64,000 nt of DNA from Sinorhizobium garamanticum (GCF_029892065.1 NZ_CP120374.1:1798001-1862000); one strand, 5' to 3'. Shown: positions 52,808 to 60,306, numbered from the stretch's first letter. Made by a program: numbers and translations. Notes: generated by a model from the sequence alone, not told the origin.

Positions 52808-53329
52808 CTAGTTCAATGGATTTCCATGCATCTGGACTATCAATTCTTCACGGGCGCGGCTGAGGCGGCTCTTGATGGTGCCGATCGCGCAATCGCAGAT
52901 GTCGGCCGCTTCCTTGTAACTCATCCCGAAGCCGGCGACGAGGACAATGACCTCCCGATGCTCGGGGGTCAGTAACGCCAAAGCATCACGAAGTTCGCCG
53001 TTCAGAACCGACCATTCCTGTGGAGGTGCCATCGGAATTGGCAGCTCCGCGCAATTCGTGTTTCCAGGGCTCTCGCGTGTCCGGATCTTGTATTGCGTCC
53101 GGAAAGTGTTTCGCATGATGGTGAATAGCCAGGACTTGAGACTGGTACCCGGTTCAAATTGATCGATGCTTCTCAGCGCCCGAAACAGAGTTTCCTGCAA
53201 TAGGTCGTCCGCCTCGAAGGGTACTGACGTAAATGTCCGGGCAAAAGCCCGCAGAGCAGGTATCAGGTCGACGACCTGCTCTTCTATGTGATGCGATTTG
53301 TGAAGCGCATGAACACCGGTGGCAGGCAT
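52808..53329 (-). CDS. ecfG: ECF sigma factor of the EcfG (ECF15) group
   Basis: 173 residues. Region 2 is ADDLLQETLFRALRSIDQFE then PGTSLKSWLFTIMRNTFRTQ; region 4 is LTPEHREVIVLVAGFGMSYK then EAADICDCAIGTIKSRLSRA. The PGT-x-x-x-SWLFTI-x-RN-(T)-F string and SYKEAA-x-IC-x-CA-x-GTIKSR are EcfG hallmarks. It directs general stress promoters of the GGAAC-N16-CGTT kind, which are dense around it. Start at 53329 (MPATGVHALHKSHH); the frame is open 98 codons more. A GGAAC-N16-CATT at 53376-53400 could be a weak autoregulatory promoter. Probably one of several EcfG paralogues in the genome. Confidence 0.92.
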   Translation of the reverse strand: MPATGVHALHKSHHIEEQVVDLIPALRAFARTFTSVPFEADDLLQETLFRALRSIDQFEPGTSLKSWLFTIMRNTFRTQYKIRTRESPGNTNCAELPIPMAPPQEWSVLNGELRDALALLTPEHREVIVLVAGFGMSYKEAADICDCAIGTIKSRLSRAREELIVQMHGNPLN

Positions 53330-53635
53330 ATCGAATACCACCCTTTGCACGAACAGAAGACAGGTAATGTCGAACAATGCCTGGCTGGCCTTTTGGTTCC
53401 TCTTTCCGTCAATGATTTGTTCTTGGTCCGATACGCGAAGCGCGATTGCGCGCCGAGGCCCCGGCCACGCCTCGCGCGGAGTGCCCTTGCTGCCGCAAAT
53501 CCGGCAAATGGCATCGCAGATCTCTAAAATGCCTCGGTCTGATGCGATCCTTGAACATGGTTGGGGCCATACGCCTACTTTCTTTTCGTGAAGGTTGGCC
53601 TGAGGCAGGCATTTGCCCGCCAAAGGAGGTACGCA

Positions 53636-53983
53636 ATGAAGAAACTTCCCAGAATAATTGCTGTGTCGCTATTCGGGCTCGCGTCCGCGACTGCAATGCC
53701 GCTCATCCCGGTGAGTGGCGATGGCGGTTCGTCAAGCAATGCCTACGCGGACAACGGTGTCATTCTCATACCAGGAACGGGGAGTGACGGCGGCGGCAGC
53801 AGCGGAAGCGGTGCAGAGGGTAGTGGTACGGGTTCCGGCAGCGGTGCCGAGGGTAATGGCAATGGCAGCGATACCGGCGGTGGAGGTGCAGACACCGGTG
53901 CCGCTGGCGCGGAGACCTCCGCCAGCACCAGTGCAGAGGGCACCGGTACCGGTGGCGGCACATCCGGGGGTGGCGGCGATTGA
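53636..53983 (+). CDS. Secreted Gly/Ser-rich low-complexity protein
   Basis: 115 residues. A signal peptide (MKKLPRIIAVSLFGLASATA) is followed by a short linker and 75 residues made almost only of Gly, Ser, Ala, Thr, Asp and Glu in loose repeats (GSGAEGSGTGSGSGAEGNGN). AAAGGAGGTACGCA gives an excellent ribosome site, and a strong terminator follows, so it is a real gene. Divergent from ecfG by 306 bases; that gap has nothing else that I recognise. No family recognised. Confidence 0.7.
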   Translation: MKKLPRIIAVSLFGLASATAMPLIPVSGDGGSSSNAYADNGVILIPGTGSDGGGSSGSGAEGSGTGSGSGAEGNGNGSDTGGGGADTGAAGAETSASTSAEGTGTGGGTSGGGGD

Positions 53984-54025
53984 GGGCGGCAAATCTGACT
54001 TAATGTAACTACCGACCGGGGGTCT

Positions 54026-54059
54026 AAAGAGGTCCTTCTCGTTGAAGGGCCTCTTTTTC
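54026..54059 (+). terminator. Rho-independent terminator
   Basis: 13-bp stem AAAGAGGTCCTTC / GAAGGGCCTCTTT with one G-U pair, loop TCGTT, ending in TTTTTCG. It follows the Gly/Ser-rich gene by 43 bases. Confidence 0.9.
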
Positions 54060-54221
54060 GCATCGTCCGTCAAAACGTATTTTCGCCTGCAATCGCTCAG
54101 CATTCGTTTTGGCCGCTCAAGGCGTCACAGCCGCTTGCCGCGTCGAGAAGGCGCGTGCCGCTCTCCGCGGCGGACACTCCAAGGGCGAGAGAGATCACAA
54201 GCCAGGCTCATGAGCGGGCCG

Positions 54222-54246
54222 GGAACCAATTGCGTTGCTGTTGGTT
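54222..54246 (+). promoter_or_regulatory. EcfG-type promoter (GGAAC-N16-GGTT)
   Basis: GGAAC 54222-54226 and GGTT 54243-54246, 30 bases before the DUF1236 gene start. Confidence 0.65.
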
Positions 54247-54275
54247 GGGAGGTCTCTCAAGGAAGGAGTATATCA

Positions 54276-54560
54276 ATGAATAAATTTGCCATGATGATTA
54301 CCGCGCTGCTGACGTTTGTGGGTTCGTCGGCGATTGCCCAGGACACTATAGTGTTGCCTGGCGAAGTCAGAACCTACGTGCTTGAACAGAATACGCCATC
54401 GGTTCAATATGAGGGCGAGATCGTCGTCGGCCAGCCGGTGCCTGACGTGGTGGAAGTCTACCCTATTCCGGATCAGCCTGATTTCGCCTACGCGGTCGTC
54501 AATGAAAAGAGGGTCATCGTGAACCCGAGGACGAAGACGGTCGTGCAGGTTCTTGAATAG
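54276..54560 (+). CDS. DUF1236 family periplasmic protein
   Basis: 94 residues: signal peptide (MNKFAMMITALLTFVGSSAI, AQDTIV), then LPGEVRTYVLEQNTPSVQYE, GEIVVGQPVPDVVEVYPIPD and the ending FAYAVVNEKRVIVNPRTKTV-VQVLE, the complete DUF1236 pattern. The function of the family is unknown. GGAAGGAG lies upstream of the ATG and an EcfG-type promoter 30 bases upstream. Confidence 0.92.
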   Translation: MNKFAMMITALLTFVGSSAIAQDTIVLPGEVRTYVLEQNTPSVQYEGEIVVGQPVPDVVEVYPIPDQPDFAYAVVNEKRVIVNPRTKTVVQVLE

Positions 54561-54585
54561 CCGATGAACCGTTTCGGGACGAAAT

Positions 54586-54873
54586 ATGGGAAAACGCGTG
54601 GAAAGCACCGAATTTCGACTGGCCGCCCAGCGCGAAATTCTCGTGGCTATTCTTTCCGCGCTTGCAAAAAATGACGACGCCTGGCGGGAGATCAACCGTA
54701 TACTGGAAGAAGAGCTGATCGTGCAGGATCATGAGGAAGATCCGGGCATCGTTCCGTCCGAGGCCTTTGCCCGGCAGAACGCGGTGACGGCGGAAATCTC
54801 ATCGATTCTTCAGGACGCCAGCGCACGCGCGGCTGCCGGCGGGAGCCCTGCCGAGTCGAAAAACGATCGTTGA
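54586..54873 (+). CDS. Conserved hypothetical helical protein
   Basis: 95 residues, soluble and mostly helical (STEFRLAAQREILVAILSAL, DAWREINRILEEELIVQDHE, EAFARQNAVTAEISSILQDA). It starts 25 bases after DUF1236 with GGGACGAAAT upstream, so both likely share the EcfG promoter. No family recognised. Confidence 0.68.
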   Translation: MGKRVESTEFRLAAQREILVAILSALAKNDDAWREINRILEEELIVQDHEEDPGIVPSEAFARQNAVTAEISSILQDASARAAAGGSPAESKNDR

Positions 54874-54910
54874 GATCGTTGAGAAAAACGAAATAGCCTG
54901 GCCGCACGGG

Positions 54911-54935
54911 GGAACCGCTCCTCTTTTGGTGCGTT
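54911..54935 (+). promoter_or_regulatory. EcfG-type promoter (GGAAC-N16-CGTT)
   Basis: Exact match: 54911-54915 and 54932-54935. A family-1 repeat lies between it and the genes it would drive (from 55094). Confidence 0.7.
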
Positions 54936-54965
54936 AAGGAAGCATTGCGGCTTACGGCGCCGCAC

Positions 54966-55053
54966 GTTCAACGGACGCGCAAAGGTCGCCGTAGAGCTTT
55001 GAGTTTCTGCATGATTTTGTCCTTAAATCGGTTCCGATTTAAGGGACCGTGCA
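54966..55053. repeat. Intergenic mosaic repeat (family 1, copy e)
   Basis: GGACGCGCAAAGGTCGCCGT, GAGTTTCTGCATG, then the stem CCTTAAATCG-GTTC-CGATTTAAGG and GTGCAGGAG. The left half of the first hairpin is missing. Confidence 0.7.
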
Positions 55054-55093
55054 GGAGCCCGCGCATGTCCACACGAGCAGAAGGGAGCATATC

Positions 55094-55297
55094 GTGCGGC
55101 AAAGATCGAAACAAAAGCGACCGAGATTCGCTCGACCGCCTGAAAATCCGAACCCCAAGAAGGCGCAGCGAAACACGTGGCAGCCCCAGGTGATTGTCCC
55201 ATACCGCGTCGATCTCACACTCAAGAAGCCGGCAGATGAGGAAGTCAGGGTGCCTGCATCCATCAATGGCAGGAGTCTCGCCGATGGTCGCCCATGA
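55094..55297 (+). CDS. Small basic conserved hypothetical protein
   Basis: 67 residues from GTG 55094, with AAGGGAGCATATC directly before it: RQRSKQKRPRFARPPENPNP, KKAQRNTWQPQVIVPYRVDL, TLKKPADEEVRVPASINGRS. It overlaps the CBS gene start by 14 bases. No family recognised. It is the first gene after the EcfG promoter at 54911. Confidence 0.55.
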   Translation: MRQRSKQKRPRFARPPENPNPKKAQRNTWQPQVIVPYRVDLTLKKPADEEVRVPASINGRSLADGRP

Positions 55298-55754
55298 GGA
55301 CAGAGCGATACGCGTTCGGGACGTGATGTCCAAGCAGGTCTTTACGGTTTCAACGAGCGATACGGCGCAGTCTGTTGCGCGGCTGATGGAGGAAGCAGGC
55401 GTTGGCGCCTTGCCGGTCGAGGCTCCGGGCGTCGGAACGATCCTCGGGATCGTCACAGACCGTGACATCCTTACCTCAGTGGTAGCCAAGGGACTGTCGA
55501 CATCGATGGCAGTGTTCGAGTTCATGACGGTTTCGGCCGAGTCCTGCGAGGAGGACGACAGTATCCTGCTGGCGGCGCAGAAGATGCATGAACACAAAAT
55601 ACGCCGCCTTGTCGTCGTTGACGAAGAGAAGCGCGCGGCAGGCATCGTATCGCTGGCGGACATTACGCGCGCAAGCCCGGAACTCGGGGGGCTCGTATTG
55701 GGTGGAATAAGCCGTCAGGCGCCCCAATCCCCTCCACTTGAAGGAGTTTCGTAA
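55284..55754 (+). CDS. CBS-domain pair protein
   Basis: 156 residues, two CBS domains: RVRDVMSKQVFTVSTSDTAQ with GILGIVTDRDIL-like TILGIVTDRDILTSVVAKGL, and EFMTVSAESCEEDDSILLAA with IRRLVVVDEEKRAAGIVSLA. AGGAG is eight bases before ATG 55284. It has the same layout as the CBS protein at 50253 and is coupled to the DUF982 gene through a TAATG stop/start overlap. Confidence 0.9.
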   Translation: MVAHEDRAIRVRDVMSKQVFTVSTSDTAQSVARLMEEAGVGALPVEAPGVGTILGIVTDRDILTSVVAKGLSTSMAVFEFMTVSAESCEEDDSILLAAQKMHEHKIRRLVVVDEEKRAAGIVSLADITRASPELGGLVLGGISRQAPQSPPLEGVS

Positions 55755-56020
55755 TGCCAAGCCTGACGCAGGATCGCCTGTGGAGCGAAGCGGTCATCCT
55801 GGAGGCGCCGAGGCGAGTGCTGCGGGTACAGAGCACGCGCGACGCCTTTCTATGCCTCAAGAACCATTGGCCGCTCGCCGACGGAAAGGCAAAAAGCGAA
55901 GCATTGGCAGTATGCGACCGCGTGATCGAGGGAAACGACGAACCCGACGCCGCACGTGCCGCCTTCATCAAGGCGGCCGAGGAAGCGCAATTCCGCGTCA
56001 ACAGTTGGACCGGTTCCTGA
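55754..56020 (+). CDS. DUF982 family protein
   Basis: 88 residues: WSEAVILEAPRRVLRVQSTR, DAFLCLKNHWPLADGKAKSE, DEPDAARAAFIKAAEEAQFR. The FLxxxWP and AAFIxAAxEAxF blocks are the DUF982 pattern, a small family nearly restricted to Rhizobiales and of unknown function. Its ATG overlaps the CBS stop (TAATG). Confidence 0.92.
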   Translation: MPSLTQDRLWSEAVILEAPRRVLRVQSTRDAFLCLKNHWPLADGKAKSEALAVCDRVIEGNDEPDAARAAFIKAAEEAQFRVNSWTGS

Positions 56021-56168
56021 GTCGGCGGCAGCGTTCCGGTGAGGCAGCGCCTCAGGACCGATAGCATAGGCGACCGGATCATGTCGCATTGCATCGGTCT
56101 GTCGTGACTGCTTTCAAAGCGTCGACATGCGGACGTGCGCAGATTATTTCACGCTATTCTCATCCGTG

Positions 56169-57026
56169 TCAGAGAAACGGCTTGCCTCCGGTCACGGCGA
56201 TCGTCGCGCCCGACACATAGCTCGACATCGGATCCGCCAGCATGACAAAGGTCGAAGCCCGTTCCACCGGCTGGCCCGGACGCTTCATCGGCACCTGCTT
56301 GCCGAAATCGACGACGGAATCTTCCGGGAGGGTGGACGGGATCAATGGCGTCCAGATCGGACCTGGAGCCACGACATTCGCGCGGATGCCCCGCTCGGCC
56401 AATAGCTGCGCGAGACCGGCTGTGAAATTATGCAGCGCACCCTTGGTGGCGGCGTAGGCGAGCAGGGTCGGATTGGGACTGTCGGCGTTGATGGAAGCGG
56501 TGTTGATGATCGCACTGCCTTCACGCATATGTGGCACCGCCGCCTTGGTCAGGTAGAAAATTGCGTGCATGTTGACCCGGAAGGTCAGTTCCCATTCCTC
56601 GTCCGTGATGTCCTCGATCGCCCGGAAGGACGCCTGGTGAGCCGCGTTGTTGACGAGAATATCTATGCCGCCGAGCTCTTCGATGGCCGTGTCGACGATG
56701 CGCCGGCAGTGATCGGAGAACTGGATGTCGCCCGGCACCAGCACGGCCTTGCGTCCGGCTTCTTCGACGAGCGCCTTCGTCGCCTGCGCGTCCTCATGCT
56801 CGCTAAGGTAGGCGATGAGGACGTCGGCGCCCTCTCTGGCGTAGGCGATCGCCACCGCCCGGCCGATGCCGCTATCGCCACCGGTTATGATCGCCTTCTT
56901 TCCCTCCAGCCGGCCCGAACCCTTATAGGAATTCTCCCCATGATCCGGCATCGGCTCCATTCGATCGGTTGTTCCGGGCAGGGCTTGAGACTGCCGTGCA
57001 AAGGGAGGGCGAGGAAAGGTATCCAT
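56169..57026 (-). CDS. SDR family oxidoreductase, YghA-like stress type
   Basis: 285 residues. The N-terminal extension MDTFPRPPFARQSQALPGTT with MPDHGENSYKGSGRLEGKKA is specific to this SDR subgroup (E. coli YghA, Bacillus YhdF/GspA39-like). NAD(P)-binding IITGGDSGIGRAVAIAYARE, catalytic TASINADSPNPTLLAYAATK, ending GATIAVTGGKPFL. GGAG lies nine bases before ATG 57026. The EcfG promoter at 57151-57175 points at it, with repeat copy f in the leader. Confidence 0.88.
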   Translation of the reverse strand: MDTFPRPPFARQSQALPGTTDRMEPMPDHGENSYKGSGRLEGKKAIITGGDSGIGRAVAIAYAREGADVLIAYLSEHEDAQATKALVEEAGRKAVLVPGDIQFSDHCRRIVDTAIEELGGIDILVNNAAHQASFRAIEDITDEEWELTFRVNMHAIFYLTKAAVPHMREGSAIINTASINADSPNPTLLAYAATKGALHNFTAGLAQLLAERGIRANVVAPGPIWTPLIPSTLPEDSVVDFGKQVPMKRPGQPVERASTFVMLADPMSSYVSGATIAVTGGKPFL

Positions 57027-57082
57027 TTCCAAAAGCTCCGTATCGGATGAGGCAGGCATTCGCAGGTCCGCCAGCGTATCGC

Positions 57083-57146
57083 CTACAGCGCCGCGCGCCT
57101 TTTGAGACGCGCAAAGGTCGCTGTAGCACTTGGAATCATGCAGTAG
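57083..57146. repeat. Intergenic mosaic repeat (family 1, copy f)
   Basis: CTACAGCG...GGTCGCTGTAG enclosing GCGCGCCTTTTGAGACGCGC, then a truncated GCACTTGGAATCATGCAGTA tail. Confidence 0.75.
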
Positions 57147-57150
57147 GCCT

Positions 57151-57175
57151 AACCGAGGGCTGGACGCTTTGTTCC
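57151..57175 (-). promoter_or_regulatory. EcfG-type promoter on the minus strand (GGAAC-N16-GGTT)
   Basis: AACC at 57151-57154 and GTTCC at 57171-57175 on the + strand. It drives toward the YghA-like SDR gene and is back to back with the next promoter. Confidence 0.6.
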
Positions 57176-57212
57176 GGATGCATTCCGCGCTTGGGCGTCC
57201 CCGTGGTTCGTC

Positions 57213-57237
57213 GGAACCGATGACGCCCGGCGGCGTT
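57213..57237 (+). promoter_or_regulatory. EcfG-type promoter (GGAAC-N16-CGTT)
   Basis: Exact match: 57213-57217 and 57234-57237, 25 bases before the ATG at 57262. Confidence 0.75.
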
Positions 57238-57261
57238 TCACCACCGACGGGACGACTAGGA

Positions 57262-57393
57262 ATGAAACCGCGCACGATTCTCACTGGGATTATCTTTCTG
57301 ATGGCGGCGGCGCTCGCCTTGCTGATCTACGACACCGCCGACCGCCGTCCAGCCGAGGAAGGCGGTACGCGCCTTCCCGCTACAACCGATTGA
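57262..57393 (+). CDS. 43-residue single-span membrane protein
   Basis: MKPRTILTGIIFLMAAALAL then LIYDTADRRPAEEGGTRLPA. One N-terminal membrane helix and a short polar tail. The exact EcfG promoter 25 bases upstream and GGGACG before the ATG support it despite its small size. Function unknown. Confidence 0.65.
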   Translation: MKPRTILTGIIFLMAAALALLIYDTADRRPAEEGGTRLPATTD

Positions 57394-57425
57394 TCGTTTC
57401 AGGATTGCCCGAGAGGCGTCAGCCG

Positions 57426-57450
57426 GGAACTTCCTATCCCGCCTGACGTT
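57426..57450 (+). promoter_or_regulatory. EcfG-type promoter (GGAAC-N16-CGTT)
   Basis: Exact match: 57426-57430 and 57447-57450, 30 bases before the GTG at 57480. Confidence 0.75.
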
Positions 57451-57479
57451 GACTCGTCAGGAACGCTCAGGAGGAAAAG

Positions 57480-57722
57480 GTGAAAACCACGAAAAAACAG
57501 CGCAAGGAAACCCCCGGTGATACGGCCGGACAGAGACCGGTCGAGAAGGATAGCGATCTGCATCCGCGCTTGAAAAAACAGCCTGTCGAGCCGGACGATC
57601 TCCCAAGCCATCGCGCCATGCGGGAAGCCACGCGACAAAAGAGAGACGATTATCTCGTGGAGTCCGATCTTGAGGATGCGGATCAACGCTATCCGACTCC
57701 GGGCATGAAAGACCAGGAATGA
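57480..57722 (+). CDS. Small highly charged protein
   Basis: 80 residues, hydrophilic throughout (MKTTKKQRKETPGDTAGQRP, DSDLHPRLKKQPVEPDDLPS, MREATRQKRDDYLVESDLED). GTG start with CAGGAGG at good spacing. It resembles hydrophilin-like stress proteins in composition only. Twelve bases from the next gene, with which it shares the EcfG promoter. Confidence 0.68.
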   Translation: MKTTKKQRKETPGDTAGQRPVEKDSDLHPRLKKQPVEPDDLPSHRAMREATRQKRDDYLVESDLEDADQRYPTPGMKDQE

Positions 57723-57733
57723 GGAGCGGAACG

Positions 57734-57979
57734 ATGGCACTGAAATCATTGAGAGCCGGCTTCACCGGCAAGCCGGAACCCTATCTGAAAACGAGGACAC
57801 AGGATGCCGCGCGCTACGTACGCGACGAGGCGGCGGTGGTCGCAGGGACGGCCCGCGATCATCCGGCGGCGCTCAGCGGCACTCTGCTCGTGGTCGCGAC
57901 CCTGGCATTTGTCGCGGGCTACTTCATGGGCGGCACCTCAGCCGCTCCCGCGCGCAGCCAGCGGTTCTGGTCATTGTGA
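57734..57979 (+). CDS. Small single-span membrane protein (ElaB-like layout)
   Basis: 81 residues. A polar front (ALKSLRAGFTGKPEPYLKTR, TQDAARYVRDEAAVVAGTAR, DHPAALSG) leads to one membrane helix near the C-terminus (TLLVVATLAFVAGYFMGG). The layout resembles DUF883/ElaB proteins (helical front, DHP-x-x tag, C-terminal anchor) but the match is weak. GGAGCGGAACG precedes the ATG. Confidence 0.68.
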   Translation: MALKSLRAGFTGKPEPYLKTRTQDAARYVRDEAAVVAGTARDHPAALSGTLLVVATLAFVAGYFMGGTSAAPARSQRFWSL

Positions 57980-57981
57980 AC

Positions 57982-58148
57982 CTAGAGCCCTTCAGGGTTA
58001 AATGGAAACAGTTCTGTTGGCTGAAACGGGCCGCCTGATCGACCGGCCGGCTTGGACGTATGCTTTGGCTACGCCGCGCGCCGGCCGGTCGACCATCCGA
58101 TTCCGTTTGAGCCAACAGAACTGTTTCCATTAACCCTGAAGGGTTCTA
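57982..58148. mobile_element. Non-coding element with inverted ends (family 2, short form)
   Basis: Same ends and core as 36312-36589 (CTAGAGCCCTTCAGGGTTAA; GGCTGAAACGGGCCGCCTGA; GGCTTGGACGTATGCTTTGG) but without the 111-base internal module. It begins three bases after the preceding stop codon. Confidence 0.65.
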
Positions 58149-58178
58149 CCTCCGCGCAAGCTTTTCTCGGACCGACCG

Positions 58179-58203
58179 GGAACAAATCGCCACGTACCCG
58201 GTT
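58179..58203 (+). promoter_or_regulatory. EcfG-type promoter (GGAAC-N16-GGTT) of a candidate small RNA
   Basis: GGAAC 58179-58183 and GGTT 58200-58203. No credible ORF follows; a terminator ends at about 58316. Confidence 0.6.
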
Positions 58204-58209
58204 TATGTG

Positions 58210-58316
58210 TCGGACCGCGTGGAAAAAGTCCCCTCTCCGCAAGCCCCTACGGATCCGCGCGATCCCAAACAACAGTGCAGATCGGGCTCCATCACTCTTG
58301 GTGGAGCCCATTTTTC
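58210..58316 (+). ncRNA. Candidate stress-induced small RNA, about 107 nt
   Basis: Bounded by the EcfG-type promoter above and by a strong terminator: stem GGGCTCCATCA / TGGTGGAGCCC (58284-58309), 4-base loop, then ATTTTTC. The unpaired part is C-rich (AGTCCCCTCTCC, AAGCCCCTACGG), a feature of trans-acting RNAs that target ribosome sites. The short frame through it stays open past the terminator and lacks a ribosome site. Another GGAAC-N16-GGTT at 58350-58374 follows with no gene behind it except a 23-codon ORF at 58404. Confidence 0.5.
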
Positions 58317-58444
58317 TTGGGCAATCAGTGCGATGACTTTTGTAAGCCGGGAACGACTTGCCAACGGTGAGGTTTCGTCTTCGAACATATTCTTGGCGAG
58401 CAATGATGAAAACGTCGAAATCGGGCGCACCGACAACGCCGTAC

Positions 58445-58490
58445 GTCCAATCGGACGCGCAAAGGTCGCTGTAGCACTTTGAATTGCAGG
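58445..58490. repeat. Intergenic mosaic repeat (family 1, copy g, partial)
   Basis: GTCCAATCGGACGCGCAAAG then GTCGCTGTAGCACTTTGAAT. Only the middle modules are present, just before the convergent SDR stop. Confidence 0.65.
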
Positions 58491-58494
58491 AGCT

Positions 58495-59277
58495 TTACCT
58501 CAGCAGGCCCTGACCTCCATCGATCCAGATGGGGGTGCCAGTAACGTGTCGCGCGTCATCGGAAACCAGGAAGCGGATGACTTCCGCAACGTCCTCACTG
58601 CGGCCGGGTTTGCCGCCCGTAATCGGGATTTCGCCGTCCGGCCACTCTACCGGTATCGCGGTTTCCTTCGCATGGCGCAGGCTGGTGTTCTCGTCGATCT
58701 GCGTCTCGATCTCTCCCGGGCACACCGCATTCACGCGAATATGGTGCTTGGCCAGTTCGAGGGCCAGTTGCTGGACGATCGCTACCTGCGCCGCCTTGGT
58801 GGCGGTGTATGCGGTTGCGCCGGGTGTGGTGAAGGTCCGCGTACCGTTGATCGATGACACAACGACGATCGAGCCGCCTCCGCTTTCCTTGAGATAAGGA
58901 ACCGTCATATGCAGCGTCAGAAACGTCCCGCGCAGATTGACGGCAATCGTCTTGTCCCATTCGGACGGCTTCAAGTCGTCGATCGGCGCCCAGACGCCGT
59001 TGATGCCGGCATTGGCGACGACGACATCGAGATGCTCGAATTCACGGACAAGCGTCTTCACCGCGTTTCGCATCGCAAGCTCATCCGCCACATCGGCTTC
59101 GAGCACCAATGCTTCGCCCCCGGCGGCACCGATCTCCGAAGCGCAATCTTCGAGCTGCGGGCGGGTACGGCCGAGCAGGCCGACCTTCATTCCGTCGGCG
59201 GCAAGCGCAAGTGCGGTGGCGCGTCCGATGCCGGAGCCCGCGCCCGTGATCAGGGCGACAGACGATCGATCCGCCAT
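58495..59277 (-). CDS. SDR family oxidoreductase
   Basis: 260 residues: ALITGAGSGIGRATALALAA at the N-terminus, NAGINGVWAPIDD near 90, catalytic VSSINGTRTFTTPGATAYTA with TKAAQ near 150, and TGTPIWIDGGQGLLR at the end. Classical NAD(P)H-dependent SDR with unknown substrate. It starts three bases after the preceding small gene, so both belong to the operon with the EcfG promoter at 59687-59711. Confidence 0.85.
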   Translation of the reverse strand: MADRSSVALITGAGSGIGRATALALAADGMKVGLLGRTRPQLEDCASEIGAAGGEALVLEADVADELAMRNAVKTLVREFEHLDVVVANAGINGVWAPIDDLKPSEWDKTIAVNLRGTFLTLHMTVPYLKESGGGSIVVVSSINGTRTFTTPGATAYTATKAAQVAIVQQLALELAKHHIRVNAVCPGEIETQIDENTSLRHAKETAIPVEWPDGEIPITGGKPGRSEDVAEVIRFLVSDDARHVTGTPIWIDGGQGLLR

Positions 59278-59280
59278 GGC

Positions 59281-59679
<399 letters not shown>

Positions 59680-59686
59680 CTACGCA

Positions 59687-59711
59687 AACGGCTTCGCTGG
59701 CGTTTGGTTCC
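59687..59711 (-). promoter_or_regulatory. EcfG-type promoter on the minus strand (GGAAC-N16-CGTT)
   Basis: Exact match on the minus strand: AACG at 59687-59690 and GTTCC at 59707-59711 of the + strand, 34 bases before ATG 59652. Confidence 0.75.
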
Positions 59712-59750
59712 CGCGATGTACCGGTATGCGGACGATCGTGGCCGTTGTCG

Positions 59751-60176
59751 TTATGCTTTTCCTGCGGGCTGGCGCCGGGTCGCGCGCGATATCTTCTCGT
59801 GCAGAGCGTGATCTTCCTCGCTTTGAGCGTGTTCCTTAAGGATCTCGGTGATGCGCTTCAGTTCTTCCTCTTCAAGCTCCTCGATGCCGACATATTCGTT
59901 CTCCGCCGAACTCGTCAGGATGATCTCGTCGAGTTTCGCCTGAACCGCTGTGCCGCCGCGGATCTGCGAATTTTGGAGAACGAAAACCATGAGAAAGGTT
60001 ACGATTGTGGTCGCGGAGTTCACGATCAGTTGCCAGGTTTGGGAAAAGCCGAAAAACGGTCCGCTGATGGCCCAGATGGCGATCGCGGCCACGGCAAGTA
60101 CGAATGCGACTGGCCGCCCGGAATATTCCGCAACCGCAGTCGAAAACTTGGTGAACACATGGGTCTTTTGTGACAT
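59751..60176 (-). CDS. Low-affinity iron permease family protein
   Basis: 141 residues: HVFTKFSTAVAEYSGRPVAF, two membrane helices (FVLAVAAIAIWAISGPFFGF and TWQLIVNSATTIVTFLMVFV), then LQNSQIRGGTAVQAKLDEII and an acidic helical tail. The WQLIVNT-x-T-TIVTFLMVFL-(I/V)-QN-(S/T)-Q pattern defines the family, named after yeast Fet4 although bacterial members are not proven iron carriers. The EcfG promoter at 60208-60232 fixes the start at 60176 rather than upstream. Confidence 0.87.
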   Translation of the reverse strand: MSQKTHVFTKFSTAVAEYSGRPVAFVLAVAAIAIWAISGPFFGFSQTWQLIVNSATTIVTFLMVFVLQNSQIRGGTAVQAKLDEIILTSSAENEYVGIEELEEEELKRITEILKEHAQSEEDHALHEKISRATRRQPAGKA

Positions 60177-60207
60177 TCGCGACACCCGACGCTCATTCGA
60201 TTCCGAT

Positions 60208-60232
60208 AACCCCCGGTGTAGAAAAGAGTTCC
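60208..60232 (-). promoter_or_regulatory. EcfG-type promoter on the minus strand (GGAAC-N16-GGTT)
   Basis: AACC 60208-60211 and GTTCC 60228-60232 of the + strand, 32 bases before ATG 60176. Confidence 0.65.
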
Positions 60233-60306
60233 ACCCCGGACCGGCTATGATGGACAGGGCGCCGAGGGCGAATGCCGCTGCTGCTTTCAGCGGCATAGCA
60301 TCCTTG

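Noticed and set aside
53376..53400. EcfG promoter for ecfG itself
   Set aside because: GGAAC-N16-CATT departs from the -10 consensus at the second base; kept only as a weak possibility.
58207..58482. 91-codon ORF downstream of the EcfG promoter at 58179
   Set aside because: It starts only four bases after the -10 element, lacks a ribosome site, and reads through a strong terminator; a small RNA fits better.
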